Shown here: positions 14,487 to 23,392 of the stretch, in pieces
Numbering within the stretch: position 1 is the stretch's first letter
Layout of the letters: each line of letters opens with the position of its first letter
The notes under the pieces: model-generated
Seen by the model: the letters and a program-made list of their open reading frames with translations, nothing else
Databases searched by the model: none
Told to the model about the DNA's origin: nothing
Translations under genes and position numbers: made by a program
Source of the DNA: JAQICB01 sp046482735
GTDB taxonomy: Bacteria; Bacteroidota; Bacteroidia; Bacteroidales; UBA1715
DNA length: 26,210 bases
Assembly: GCA_046482735.1 (NCBI GenBank)
Contig: JAWOEL010000021.1
Location: forward strand, 1-26,210
Direction: 5' to 3'

Positions 14487-15683
14487 ATGAAATACATATA
14501 CATATGTTTGCTAGTATTGGTATATGCATGTTCAAAAGAACCGGCAGACCCAACATCTACACCGACATCAAACACAGATAGTATATCAGATAATGACACT
14601 ACAGCGGTTGATACGATACTGGACATTTCCGGTTTCATAGAAAAAGATTCTATTTTTTTCACAAATAAAACTCGTGCCACATACATTATTATTCATTCGA
14701 CACAAGTGTGGAACGTAACATGTACTGAAAACTGGATAGATTTTTCTGCTACCTCAGCAGACTCCGGTTCAATTGCTATATTATTAACTGCAAAACATAA
14801 TAATTTTATTTCACGTACAGCAGATATTCAATTCTCATCACAAGATTCATCCCATACAATTACCGTTGTTCAAGAAGGTTCCCCAAAAATCACACTGACA
14901 ATACAAGGTATACCTATTACACTTAAAAAAATATCAGGTGACACATTTATAATGGGAGATAATTCATTATTGGAATATAGTCCTGAGCATTCCGTACGTT
15001 TAGACACCTATTACATAAGTACTACCGAAGTTACGAATGAATTATGGTATGCCGTAACACATTTTTGGCCTTACGATAGCATAGCTGATTTTGATGGACA
15101 TACAGAATATCAACATATGAAATATCCGGTAAGTGCAGTTACATGGTATGATGTAACAGAACTTTTTGTGCCTGCCATAAATAAATTAACACAGATGTCT
15201 TTCCGCTTACCTACTGAAGCTGAATGGGAATATGCAGCAAGTGGTGGCATAAATTCACGCTACACCTTTGCAGGCAGTAATGAAATTAAAAATGTCGCAT
15301 GGTGTGATTTGAATTCTGAGGGGCACAAACACGATGTTGCATTGCTCGACACAAATACGTTTGGATTATACGATATGAGTGGAAATGTAAGTGAATGGTG
15401 TCAAGACTGGTATGCATATAATTATGTTGATGAAAACCAACTTTTAAATAACTCGAATGTGTTTAATCCAACAGGTCCGGATACCGGCGAAACAAAAATT
15501 GTTCGTGGTGGTAATTTTGCATCACAATTTTGGGATGCTGGTCCGTGTAATATTCGATACAGAATGTCTGAAGTCCCCAATGGATACAAGGGTTGCTGGG
15601 GCGACACCGGAAATGAAAATGAACCAGAATGTTTTGTGGCAGACAACATTGGGTTTAGACTTGTATTACCAATTAATAATTGA
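14487..15683 (+). CDS. Lipoprotein with BACON domain and SUMF1/FGE-sulfatase-type domain
   Basis: This 398-residue protein starts at ATG 14487 and has a lipoprotein signal peptide, MKYIYICLLVLVYACSKEP, with a lipobox ending in Cys at about residue 15. A threonine/serine-rich linker follows, then a BACON domain at about residues 58-130 (WNVTCTENWIDFSATSADSG, NNFISRTADIQFSS, ITVVQEG). BACON domains often bind glycans or mucin in this phylum. Residues about 140-396 form a formylglycine-generating-enzyme-like fold: ISGDTFIMGDNS, YYISTTEVTNELWYAVT, FRLPTEAEWEYAASGG, GLYDMSGNVSEWCQDWY, IVRGGNFASQFW and DNIGFRLVLP. Of the two catalytic cysteines of true FGE, only the later one seems present (GPCNIRYR), with Trp at the earlier position. 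Sulfatase activation is therefore doubtful. A binding or structural role at the cell surface is more likely. Confidence 0.87.
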   Translation: MKYIYICLLVLVYACSKEPADPTSTPTSNTDSISDNDTTAVDTILDISGFIEKDSIFFTNKTRATYIIIHSTQVWNVTCTENWIDFSATSADSGSIAILLTAKHNNFISRTADIQFSSQDSSHTITVVQEGSPKITLTIQGIPITLKKISGDTFIMGDNSLLEYSPEHSVRLDTYYISTTEVTNELWYAVTHFWPYDSIADFDGHTEYQHMKYPVSAVTWYDVTELFVPAINKLTQMSFRLPTEAEWEYAASGGINSRYTFAGSNEIKNVAWCDLNSEGHKHDVALLDTNTFGLYDMSGNVSEWCQDWYAYNYVDENQLLNNSNVFNPTGPDTGETKIVRGGNFASQFWDAGPCNIRYRMSEVPNGYKGCWGDTGNENEPECFVADNIGFRLVLPINN

Positions 15684-15723
15684 TATATGAACCGAGCTAT
15701 GATATACAAATTAACCAAACGCA

Positions 15724-15740
15724 ACAATTGCAATAATTGT
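15724..15740. other. AT-rich hairpin in the spacer before the SprB-like gene
   Basis: ACAATT (15724-15729) and AATTGT (15735-15740) make a perfect 6-bp stem with a 5-nt loop, and ACAATTG recurs at 15744. No T run follows. Role unknown. Confidence 0.25.
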
Positions 15741-15826
15741 ATGACAATTGTAATATGCAATCAATCTTGTGTTGAAAAATATGCCACGCATAATACTATG
15801 TTTTATAGAATTTAAATACTACACGT

Positions 15827-16420
15827 ATGAAAAAAACTTTACTGTATATATGCATCTGTTTTTTTGTGAATGTTCACGCACAAACGGTCATCAAAATGGA
15901 TATTCCAGAAATACCTGATAATCCTTTTACCGTACACTCTCATATAAATGAAGACATTCCAACAGACATTCCGGTAATTATAAGCTCAGCAGGATTTACA
16001 ATTTCAGGTGGTTCTGCACCATTCGAATTCTCGTGGATTGAAAACAATTCCGTTATTGCCAATGGAAATACCGTTACTTTCACAACTCAAAATATTCACT
16101 CATATTATGTTGAAGTTACTGATAGTAATAATTGTTCTGTTACCATTCCATTGCAAACCTCAACCGCTATAGATAATACTCCCAATCAAAATATACTATC
16201 GATATATCCGACATCTTTAGCTCAATTTTCAGATTTACATATAGATTTACATACAAAATCAGAAGCTGATATGTATATGTATAATGCACAAGGCATATTG
16301 CAATGGACTCGTCACATAAAGGAATCTTGCTCTATTCCAATATTCGTTTCACCCGGCATATACTGGATTGTTACACATATAAATAATCAACGAGTTTTTA
16401 ATACGGTAATTGTAAAATAA
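15827..16420 (+). CDS. Small secreted protein with SprB-repeat-like domain and T9SS-like tail
   Basis: This 197-residue protein has a signal peptide (MKKTLLYICICFFVNVHAQ). Residues about 60-110 read GGSAPFEFSWIENNSVIANG, then YYVEVTDSNNCSVTIPL. This is the SprB/PKD-like repeat pattern (G-x-x-P-y-x-[FY]-x-W ... Y-x-V-x-V-T-D-x-x-x-C) found in adhesins and other surface proteins of Bacteroidota. The last about 80 residues (ILSIYPTSLAQFSDLHIDL, MYMYNAQGILQWTRHI, SPGIYWIVTHINNQRVFNTV) look like a type A T9SS C-terminal domain. Only one repeat is present, unlike giant SprB adhesins. It lies 143 bp after the lipoprotein gene and 45 bp before the giant protease gene, so it may be co-expressed with the latter. 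A binding role is plausible, with no enzyme motif visible. Confidence 0.75.
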   Translation: MKKTLLYICICFFVNVHAQTVIKMDIPEIPDNPFTVHSHINEDIPTDIPVIISSAGFTISGGSAPFEFSWIENNSVIANGNTVTFTTQNIHSYYVEVTDSNNCSVTIPLQTSTAIDNTPNQNILSIYPTSLAQFSDLHIDLHTKSEADMYMYNAQGILQWTRHIKESCSIPIFVSPGIYWIVTHINNQRVFNTVIVK

Positions 16421-16465
16421 CCATGAACCGAGACATCTTACATAAAAGTTAATTAAACTAAACAT

Positions 16466-19400
16466 ATGAAAAAAATTGTTGTATTCATTTTTACAGTACT
16501 ATACTTCAGTATAAGTAGCAGAGCACAAGATTTTTCTCAAGCAGAAATTGTAGCTCAAGAGTTTTTTTCGAAACACACAGACACTGTTTCCCTCGATTTA
16601 GTATATAGAACAAAAACCAACACTTCTTCAGTTATATATGCATTTAACAATAGACACCAAGGATACGTTATAGTTATATACTCGAAAAATGAATATAGCA
16701 TTGGTGGCTACTCTCGAGAAAGTAAAATACCAACAGACAAACAAAACGGTGTATATAACCTATTACAAATTTACGAACAGTTAGAGTTTTCTAAAAAAGA
16801 AAAACCATCCACACTATTAAAAAGTGGAGCTACGAATTCAAATGTAGCGCCATTACTTGATGAGGCCGGGATACGTCTAACACAATACAATCATGACATT
16901 GCAGGAGGATGTCCAACCGGATGTGTCGCAACCGCCATGACACAAATTATGGCATATCATAAACACCCCAGTCACGGAGTTGGTTCTCATTGCTATACAC
17001 ATAACTCATACGGAGAATTGTGTGCAGATTTTGAAACAGAAATTAATTGGACAGCTCCTAACTATAAAAATCTATCCGAAAAGGTTGGAATAGCCATGGA
17101 CATGGATTATTGTGGAAGTCCATATGGTTCCGTTCCTACATCACCAAATTCTGCACATGTATTACAAGATTATTATAACTATCATACATTTATAGGCCCC
17201 ACAGATGCAGACTACATAAAAAATGAATTACAAAACGGACGCCCCGTTTATGTTTCTATTCCCGGAGACCCTATTGGTCACGCCATAGTTGTTGATGGAT
17301 ATGATAGTTTGGGATATTTCCACATTAATTTTGGATGGGGCGGCACAAATAATGGCTATTATATGTTAAATAAATCTCAGGTATTAACAACAAATCAAAT
17401 AACATTTGGTTTAAATGTAGACCAAGCTGTATATATTTCACCTACTCCATACATCACAAACGAACAAGATTCTCTCGCATTAATACAAATATATACAGAA
17501 TTACAACAGACATGGGATACAACAAAACCAGTTATCAATTGGCCTGGCGTAACTGTTATGAATAAACGGGTTATTAACCTTTCACTACGCACCGTATCGG
17601 GTGAAATATCACCCGAAATAGGAAACTTAACACATTTACAATCATTATCAATACATGGAGATATACAAGGAACAATTCCCAATGAAATATCAAATTTGGT
17701 TAACTTACAAAAGCTCTCACTTTCATCATCCCCCGCTACTTACTCACCTATACCGGAAGATATAGGAAATATAACAAATTTAAAAACATTGTATGCCACA
17801 CATGTTTTTTCCGGTCCGTTACCAGCCTCATTTAAACAACTCACAAAATTAACATATCTGTACCTCTCAAACAATAACATAAGCGGATCTTTGCCGGATG
17901 AAATAAGCAATTTTGTACACCTAGAAGAATGTATTCTTAACAACAATGATTTTAATGGAACGTTACCTGATAGTATTGGAAATTTAGAACAGTTAGTTAA
18001 TTTCGACATTCACAATAATAACTTTTCCGGAAATATACCTGCATCTATTGGTAACTTGAAACACATAACCAATTTAGATATTTCTCATAATACACTTGAA
18101 GGACCACTACCAGAGACCTTTGGCAACATGGAGTCTCTACAATTTTTAAAAGCACAACATAATAATATAACTGCTCTTCCTACTTCCTTTGGCAGATTGA
18201 GCACCCTTCACACACTTGATATAAGTTATAATAACATTGCACAAATTCCCGATTCGATAGAATATATCCACTCACTTTTAACAGTCAATCTAGCACACAA
18301 TAACATATCTTCTTTACCGGAAAATTTTGGCTCATGGCCACGATTACGAAACTTGAATATGTCATACAACTCAATCTCTCATTTTCCACTTGATATTTGT
18401 TTTTTAGATTCTGTACAAAATATACATTTCACACACAACATAATTAATAAACTTCCTTCACAATCAGCTGAATTGGGATATATATCTCAATTTCGTTTAG
18501 ACAGCAACAATATAGCATCTACTATTCCGGTTGAATTATTTACAAATCCACAGTTGTATCTCACATTACGTCATAACAGACTGGCATTTGAACATGTACC
18601 ACAACACAAACCAGACACCACTTTTTATAACGGTCTGTACCATCAAAAAAATACTCAACTCACACAACATGAATTTAAAGTTCACATGGGCGATACGGTA
18701 CATATAGACATACGAGACTATTGTTCAGTCTCTGACAGCAATAATATGTATTTTTGGCAAGAATATCCTGATAAAATCTCACAAACAACACAATATGAAG
18801 AAGATTCGCTACCAAATCCTATTTTATCAGTTATTATTACCGAAGAGGTTTTATCAAAACATTTTTATTGTAAAATATTTAATAATAACGTAGCTCACTA
18901 CAGTTTTGAAGGAGAACCTCTTCCGTGCTTATTCTACGTAAATACCGATAGCATATTTTTTAGCACATATACCGAAGAAGAATGGTTACAAAAACAATAT
19001 CCTGAGAGTTATATTACTCATTCACAAACTATTAAACAAAGCTCAATATCCAATGGAACCATTACCTGTACCGTACCCAAAAATATTCGAGGTGAAGTAT
19101 TTTGGGAAGCATCATACGACAGCAAAAAATGGATAACCTTGTCTGACACGATAACACAAACAGATTTATGGGCGAATGTACTGTCACTTTCTAACACAGA
19201 AATAATTATAGAACCACACACACCCGCATATTATCGTTGTGTAATAAAAGAAAATACCTGTACGCCATACATAAGCGACACACTCCATATTTTACCATAT
19301 GGAGATGTCCTTTTCAATGACTTTATATCACCATCAGACACTACACATACAAGCATTGTAGTTGATAGTATAGAAGTTATTATACCTCCCGGATTTTCTT

Positions 19401-21694
19401 ATGAAGACGTACGATTAACAATAGTAAAATTACACAATACCCCCTCATTTCCGAATAATGTAAAATCTACTGGTACTGCATATGATGTCACACTCAGTAA
19501 TAGTTCTATTTTTGACATTCCTTTAATTATAAAACTTAAAAACATACAGCCGGAAGATATAGATACAACAGATTTACTCTCATACACTGGAGCATATTTT
19601 GATGAAAAAAATAATCAATGGGAACCATACGACAATAGTGTAATATCTCGCACAGACAGTTCTATTACCTTTCTCACAAATCACCTCACAAAACTATCAT
19701 GGTATCAAATTCAACATGGTTTATACACAGACTACTATACCAAAGATAGAGTTAGCGTGTATTACACCTATGGTTCTCAGGATATTGTTCAATACAGTGA
19801 CTATGAAAACAATCTCAAAAAAACAGGGCTACATTCATGGAACAATACCAATACCGAGCCAAAAGACGGTGGAAATCCATATATGATTCAGGATATTGCC
19901 GAATATGTAAATCAAATAATGAATACATTTGAATTGAAAGGACTCAGTGTACCCGAACACTTTAGGGTATATGTAAAAACCGATGTAGATGAAAATGCTT
20001 ACGGCTATGTTGGGTTTGCATCATATCTGTCATCGAAAGGATATCTAACCCTAAACACCGTGTTTGTAAATGGACAAAGCTCATTACAAAATACCCTTGC
20101 ACATGAATATATGCATTACACACAAGATTATTATATGACCGTACTACTCGACAATATGTTTTGGATGGAAGCCCATGCACCTTTAGCATCACGATTAGTT
20201 TGGAATGAGGATAATTTACCCCTTTCTGATGTAGAAATAACATTAGCAAAATCGCACGAACCACGAAAAGGATTCAATTCAATATTAGACATACTTCAAA
20301 AACCATGGGATAATGCCGGAACTGCCCCTGTCATAGAAAAATTTAGTGTTAACAGTGGAGATGCAAATTTAGCTAGTACATTTTTGCATTATATGAGAAG
20401 TTACCGAACAGGCGAGAAATTAGATATTGTTCAATTGCTCACAGACAACACCTGGAGTTCTGCAATAGAACATGCAACCTGGCGAACCTATTTAAACTCA
20501 GAAATTCAATCACAATTAAATTCAGATATAGGAACAGAATATGCTAATTTTGTAACATTTCTGCTATCCGGGGAAAAAGATACTTTTTCAATGCTATCAA
20601 AAAACTCACACCTTTCACCATTTTCATATCTTATAAAACATTCATCAAAAGAAAGTACTGGTAGTTTTGCACAGCGTTTTCAATACGATTTTTCAACACA
20701 GACACAAGATTCTATAATAGAAAACATACAGTATACAGTTCCTTATTTATCCAGCAAAATGGTACTTCTACACAATAGTTCACCTGACACCGCTGTGATA
20801 GTAACATACGAACCATCACATGATTTACAAGAACACAACGTAGTGTATCATGGCTATTATAATCATACAACAGAAACAGTAGAATACATAAATATTACAG
20901 ACTCCAGTTCCTATTCACTATTTCTTGATGCTCGTACAGAAACTTCTGTTGCACAACATACACATACATCATTTTTACTGTTTGTAAATACTCGATGCCC
21001 CTCTAGCACCGATTTTTCTAGTAATTTTAATGTGAATGCAACATTAACAGCAACTCCGGTTATGAATATTCAAAAACTCGCGTATGTAAATGTTCGCCCC
21101 GAATCATGGACATATCCATTATATACATCATCGTTTATGAAAACAATAATTCCCGACGAACCAAGACCACAAACATTTAACTACACAATTCATTCATACA
21201 ATAAAGAAATCCGTGATGACTCTTCATACGTTATACATATAGATTTATCTACCATATATACCTTAGACAATGGAATAAATATGCATTCAGCAAAAAAAAT
21301 TATGCATGTTTCCGAACAAATTGCATATAACTACGTTACCGGAATTATAGAAATTTCTCACACAAGCGTAGATTCACTAATTCATGAAGCTTATTATAAT
21401 CATACAACACAAACCGAAATAGAGGGATATACAGGAGGCATTACACACAAAGAAATGAACATTTCAATACAAGACTTCAATACTTTCGAAGAATATGAAT
21501 GGTTTTCCTATTATGATAATGCCTATAGATTTGAAGCGACTAATGCAGATGAAGATATCACACACTTTGAATATGCCGAAACAGACACAGAATACTACAG
21601 CACCGGAGAAATTTCAAATAATAACATCGTCAATTATTCCAAAGAAACATTACCCGCAAATCTGACTATGTATATGGTTTTTTATAACCAATAA
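16466..21694 (+). CDS. Giant secreted protease: C10 (streptopain) domain + LRR domain + HExxH metalloprotease-like domain
   Basis: This 1742-residue protein has a signal peptide (MKKIVVFIFTVLYFSISSRAQ) and a SpeB-like propeptide (about 22-120). A C10 cysteine protease domain follows (about 125-330): GGCPTGCVATAMTQIMAYHK carries catalytic Cys153, GHAIVVDGYD carries His272, and FHINFGWGGTNNGYY carries Trp291, so the site looks complete. Residues about 370-712 are leucine-rich repeats, partly of the plant-like type (NNNFSGNIPASIGNLKHITN) and partly shorter (HNNITALPTSFGRLSTLHTL). Beta-rich regions follow, including one at about 955-1080. A second protease signature then appears: TLAHEYMHYTQDYY (H1213, E1214, H1217) and DNMFWMEAHAPLAS (E1235), a gluzincin-like HExxH-X17-E arrangement. 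The C-terminal 300 residues are beta-rich without a recognisable T9SS tail. The whole frame is open with no sign of frameshift. The dual-protease reading is strong for C10 and moderate for the metallo part. Confidence 0.88.
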   Translation: MKKIVVFIFTVLYFSISSRAQDFSQAEIVAQEFFSKHTDTVSLDLVYRTKTNTSSVIYAFNNRHQGYVIVIYSKNEYSIGGYSRESKIPTDKQNGVYNLLQIYEQLEFSKKEKPSTLLKSGATNSNVAPLLDEAGIRLTQYNHDIAGGCPTGCVATAMTQIMAYHKHPSHGVGSHCYTHNSYGELCADFETEINWTAPNYKNLSEKVGIAMDMDYCGSPYGSVPTSPNSAHVLQDYYNYHTFIGPTDADYIKNELQNGRPVYVSIPGDPIGHAIVVDGYDSLGYFHINFGWGGTNNGYYMLNKSQVLTTNQITFGLNVDQAVYISPTPYITNEQDSLALIQIYTELQQTWDTTKPVINWPGVTVMNKRVINLSLRTVSGEISPEIGNLTHLQSLSIHGDIQGTIPNEISNLVNLQKLSLSSSPATYSPIPEDIGNITNLKTLYATHVFSGPLPASFKQLTKLTYLYLSNNNISGSLPDEISNFVHLEECILNNNDFNGTLPDSIGNLEQLVNFDIHNNNFSGNIPASIGNLKHITNLDISHNTLEGPLPETFGNMESLQFLKAQHNNITALPTSFGRLSTLHTLDISYNNIAQIPDSIEYIHSLLTVNLAHNNISSLPENFGSWPRLRNLNMSYNSISHFPLDICFLDSVQNIHFTHNIINKLPSQSAELGYISQFRLDSNNIASTIPVELFTNPQLYLTLRHNRLAFEHVPQHKPDTTFYNGLYHQKNTQLTQHEFKVHMGDTVHIDIRDYCSVSDSNNMYFWQEYPDKISQTTQYEEDSLPNPILSVIITEEVLSKHFYCKIFNNNVAHYSFEGEPLPCLFYVNTDSIFFSTYTEEEWLQKQYPESYITHSQTIKQSSISNGTITCTVPKNIRGEVFWEASYDSKKWITLSDTITQTDLWANVLSLSNTEIIIEPHTPAYYRCVIKENTCTPYISDTLHILPYGDVLFNDFISPSDTTHTSIVVDSIEVIIPPGFSYEDVRLTIVKLHNTPSFPNNVKSTGTAYDVTLSNSSIFDIPLIIKLKNIQPEDIDTTDLLSYTGAYFDEKNNQWEPYDNSVISRTDSSITFLTNHLTKLSWYQIQHGLYTDYYTKDRVSVYYTYGSQDIVQYSDYENNLKKTGLHSWNNTNTEPKDGGNPYMIQDIAEYVNQIMNTFELKGLSVPEHFRVYVKTDVDENAYGYVGFASYLSSKGYLTLNTVFVNGQSSLQNTLAHEYMHYTQDYYMTVLLDNMFWMEAHAPLASRLVWNEDNLPLSDVEITLAKSHEPRKGFNSILDILQKPWDNAGTAPVIEKFSVNSGDANLASTFLHYMRSYRTGEKLDIVQLLTDNTWSSAIEHATWRTYLNSEIQSQLNSDIGTEYANFVTFLLSGEKDTFSMLSKNSHLSPFSYLIKHSSKESTGSFAQRFQYDFSTQTQDSIIENIQYTVPYLSSKMVLLHNSSPDTAVIVTYEPSHDLQEHNVVYHGYYNHTTETVEYINITDSSSYSLFLDARTETSVAQHTHTSFLLFVNTRCPSSTDFSSNFNVNATLTATPVMNIQKLAYVNVRPESWTYPLYTSSFMKTIIPDEPRPQTFNYTIHSYNKEIRDDSSYVIHIDLSTIYTLDNGINMHSAKKIMHVSEQIAYNYVTGIIEISHTSVDSLIHEAYYNHTTQTEIEGYTGGITHKEMNISIQDFNTFEEYEWFSYYDNAYRFEATNADEDITHFEYAETDTEYYSTGEISNNNIVNYSKETLPANLTMYMVFYNQ

Positions 21695-21699
21695 CACAG

Positions 21700-21722
21700 A
21701 TAGTATATCATCTACTATTTTT
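21700..21722 (+). terminator. Weak terminator-like hairpin after the giant protease gene
   Basis: ATAGTA (21700-21705) and TACTAT (21713-21718) form a 6-bp stem with a 7-nt loop, followed by a short T run to 21722. The stem is AT-rich, so termination would be weak. The rest of the spacer to 21992 is AT-rich. I see no full phylum-type promoter in it and no gene. Confidence 0.35.
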
Positions 21723-21992
21723 AGATTTTACACCAAAAGTTTAAAGTAAACTCAGATTTAATTATAAACTTTTGCTAAACTGTCGTTTTTAATAAAAATA
21801 CCTGTATCTTGCGGCAATTATTAACCATCCATTTTATGGATACATAAAATATAATAAAATCTTATATCCTGCTTTTTACTGTACATACAATGTATATGTT
21901 CCATTTTCTCCCATTTTTTGCATAGAATATTTTATGCAACAATCTACGGAAAGCAACTTATAGAAGACTTTTTTTTAAGAATTTACACAATT

Positions 21993-23255
21993 ATGTTATT
22001 TGAATCATTACCCCTTATTAAGCCTATAGCAAAATCATTGCAAGAAGAAGGCTATGTTAATCCGACACCTATTCAGGCAGAAGCAATTCCTATAATTCTG
22101 GAGGGATCCGATATATTAGGATGTGCCCAAACGGGTACGGGAAAAACAGCTGCTTTTGCTATTCCAATTATTCAGCTTCTGAGCGAACGAACAGTATTTC
22201 AGAAAAAGAAGGCTATTCGTAGTCTTATTCTTACACCTACACGCGAGTTGGCAATACAAATAGATGAGAGTTTCAAAACCTATGGAAAATATACTAATAT
22301 TGAGACAACGGTTATTTTCGGTGGTGTAAATCAGCTTTCGCAAACAAAACGATTGCGGGCGGGTGTTGATGTTTTAATTGCAACTCCCGGGCGTTTGCTC
22401 GATTTAATACAACAAGGTTTTATTTCCTTGCGTGAGGTTGAATTTTTTGTTTTGGACGAAGCTGACCGTATGTTAGATATGGGTTTTATTCATGATATTA
22501 AAAAATTATTGCCATTGCTTCCCAAAAAGAGACAATCGCTGTTTTTTTCCGCAACTATGCCTCCGGCAATTGTGAAACTTGCCAATACAATCCTCAATAA
22601 ACCAAAACAGGTTTCGGTAACTCCGGTTTCGTCTACTGTTGAGATAATTGACCAGTATATGTATTTTGTTGATAGAGGAAATAAAAATGCACTGTTATTA
22701 GATATTTTGCAAAAAAATGACATGGACAGTGTCCTGGTTTTTACCCGCACAAAACACGGAGCAGATAAGGTTGTGAAGTATTTGAATAAGAATAATATTA
22801 CAGCACTTGCAATTCACGGTAATAAATCCCAAAATGCCCGACAAAAGGCATTGCAAAATTTTAAAGATCAGACAACACAAGTCCTCGTTGCCACCGATAT
22901 AGCTGCTCGCGGTATTGATGTCGATAGTTTAGGATATGTGATTAATTATGAAATTTCGAATGTTGCGGAAACATATGTTCATAGAATAGGCAGAACGGGC
23001 AGAGCCGGTGGAGAAGGTACCGCACTTTCATTTTGCGATGCCGAAGAAAAAGCATATGTGCGTGATATTGAAAAACTAATTGGCAAAAAAATACCTGTTG
23101 TCACTGAGCATCCATTTCCACTTACAGATCATAATCCGGAAAAAAAGGTACAGCAACAACGCTCAAAAAAAACAGGAAAGCCCTCGTATAAAAAATCGGG
23201 AACTTCTTCAAATCATAAAAGTGATACAAAAAAACCGTATCGGAAAAGGTATTAA
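21993..23255 (+). CDS. DEAD-box ATP-dependent RNA helicase (RhlE-type)
   Basis: This 420-residue protein carries the DEAD-box helicase motifs in order. They are the Q motif (FESLPLIKP, then GYVNPTPIQAEAIP), motif I AQTGTGKT (about 45-52), Ia PTRELAIQ, Ib TPGRLLDL, motif II DEAD (155-158), motif III SAT, motif IV VLVFTRTKHGADKVV, motif V ATDIAARGIDVD and motif VI HRIGRTGR (about 330-337). A basic, low-complexity tail rich in Lys/Ser follows (KKTGKPSYKKSGTSSNHKSD), typical of RhlE-like proteins that unwind RNA in ribosome assembly or decay. ATG 21993 is chosen. A TTG at 21918 in frame would add 25 residues without family similarity. Codon use is less A-rich than in the genes before it, so the block 13080-21694 differs from this housekeeping gene. 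Confidence 0.95.
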   Translation: MLFESLPLIKPIAKSLQEEGYVNPTPIQAEAIPIILEGSDILGCAQTGTGKTAAFAIPIIQLLSERTVFQKKKAIRSLILTPTRELAIQIDESFKTYGKYTNIETTVIFGGVNQLSQTKRLRAGVDVLIATPGRLLDLIQQGFISLREVEFFVLDEADRMLDMGFIHDIKKLLPLLPKKRQSLFFSATMPPAIVKLANTILNKPKQVSVTPVSSTVEIIDQYMYFVDRGNKNALLLDILQKNDMDSVLVFTRTKHGADKVVKYLNKNNITALAIHGNKSQNARQKALQNFKDQTTQVLVATDIAARGIDVDSLGYVINYEISNVAETYVHRIGRTGRAGGEGTALSFCDAEEKAYVRDIEKLIGKKIPVVTEHPFPLTDHNPEKKVQQQRSKKTGKPSYKKSGTSSNHKSDTKKPYRKRY

Positions 23256-23258
23256 TCT

Positions 23259-23321
23259 ATGACAGATAATACCACCCAAGACAATGTTGACGTCCTGAAA
23301 AAACTATGGCGGCTGATATAA
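23259..23321 (+). pseudogene. 20-codon mini-ORF, possible remnant of a longer gene
   Basis: An ATG four bases after the helicase stop opens a 20-residue frame, MTDNTTQDNVDVLKKLWRLI, then TAA. The pattern of a polar start followed by a LLKxLWR-like helix resembles the first residues of polysaccharide chain-length determinant (Wzz-type) proteins, but the frame stops before any membrane helix. It could be a true leader peptide, a decayed gene start, or chance. Given the truncated gene just downstream, decay is the reading I favour, weakly. Confidence 0.25.
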
Positions 23322-23358
23322 AAAATATGATAACCTACTCTATCTCATAATTAAAAGC

Positions 23359-23366
23359 TATTTTTG
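23359..23366 (+). promoter_or_regulatory. Candidate -7 box before the truncated nucleotidyltransferase
   Basis: TATTTTTG at 23359-23366 matches TAnnTTTG and lies 26 bp before the GTG start at 23393. No -33 TTTG is seen at the right distance. Confidence 0.3.
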
Positions 23367-23392
23367 TATAAATCAATTTTACAAAAAAAACT

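Noticed and set aside
17577..18600. Leucine-rich repeats as DNA-level tandem repeats or a CRISPR-like array
   Set aside because: The repetition is at protein level only. Nucleotide units are diverged and vary in length, with no constant direct repeats.
21918..21992. Extended N-terminus of the helicase from TTG 21918
   Set aside because: The helicase Q motif begins within a few residues of ATG 21993, and the 25 extra residues have no family support.
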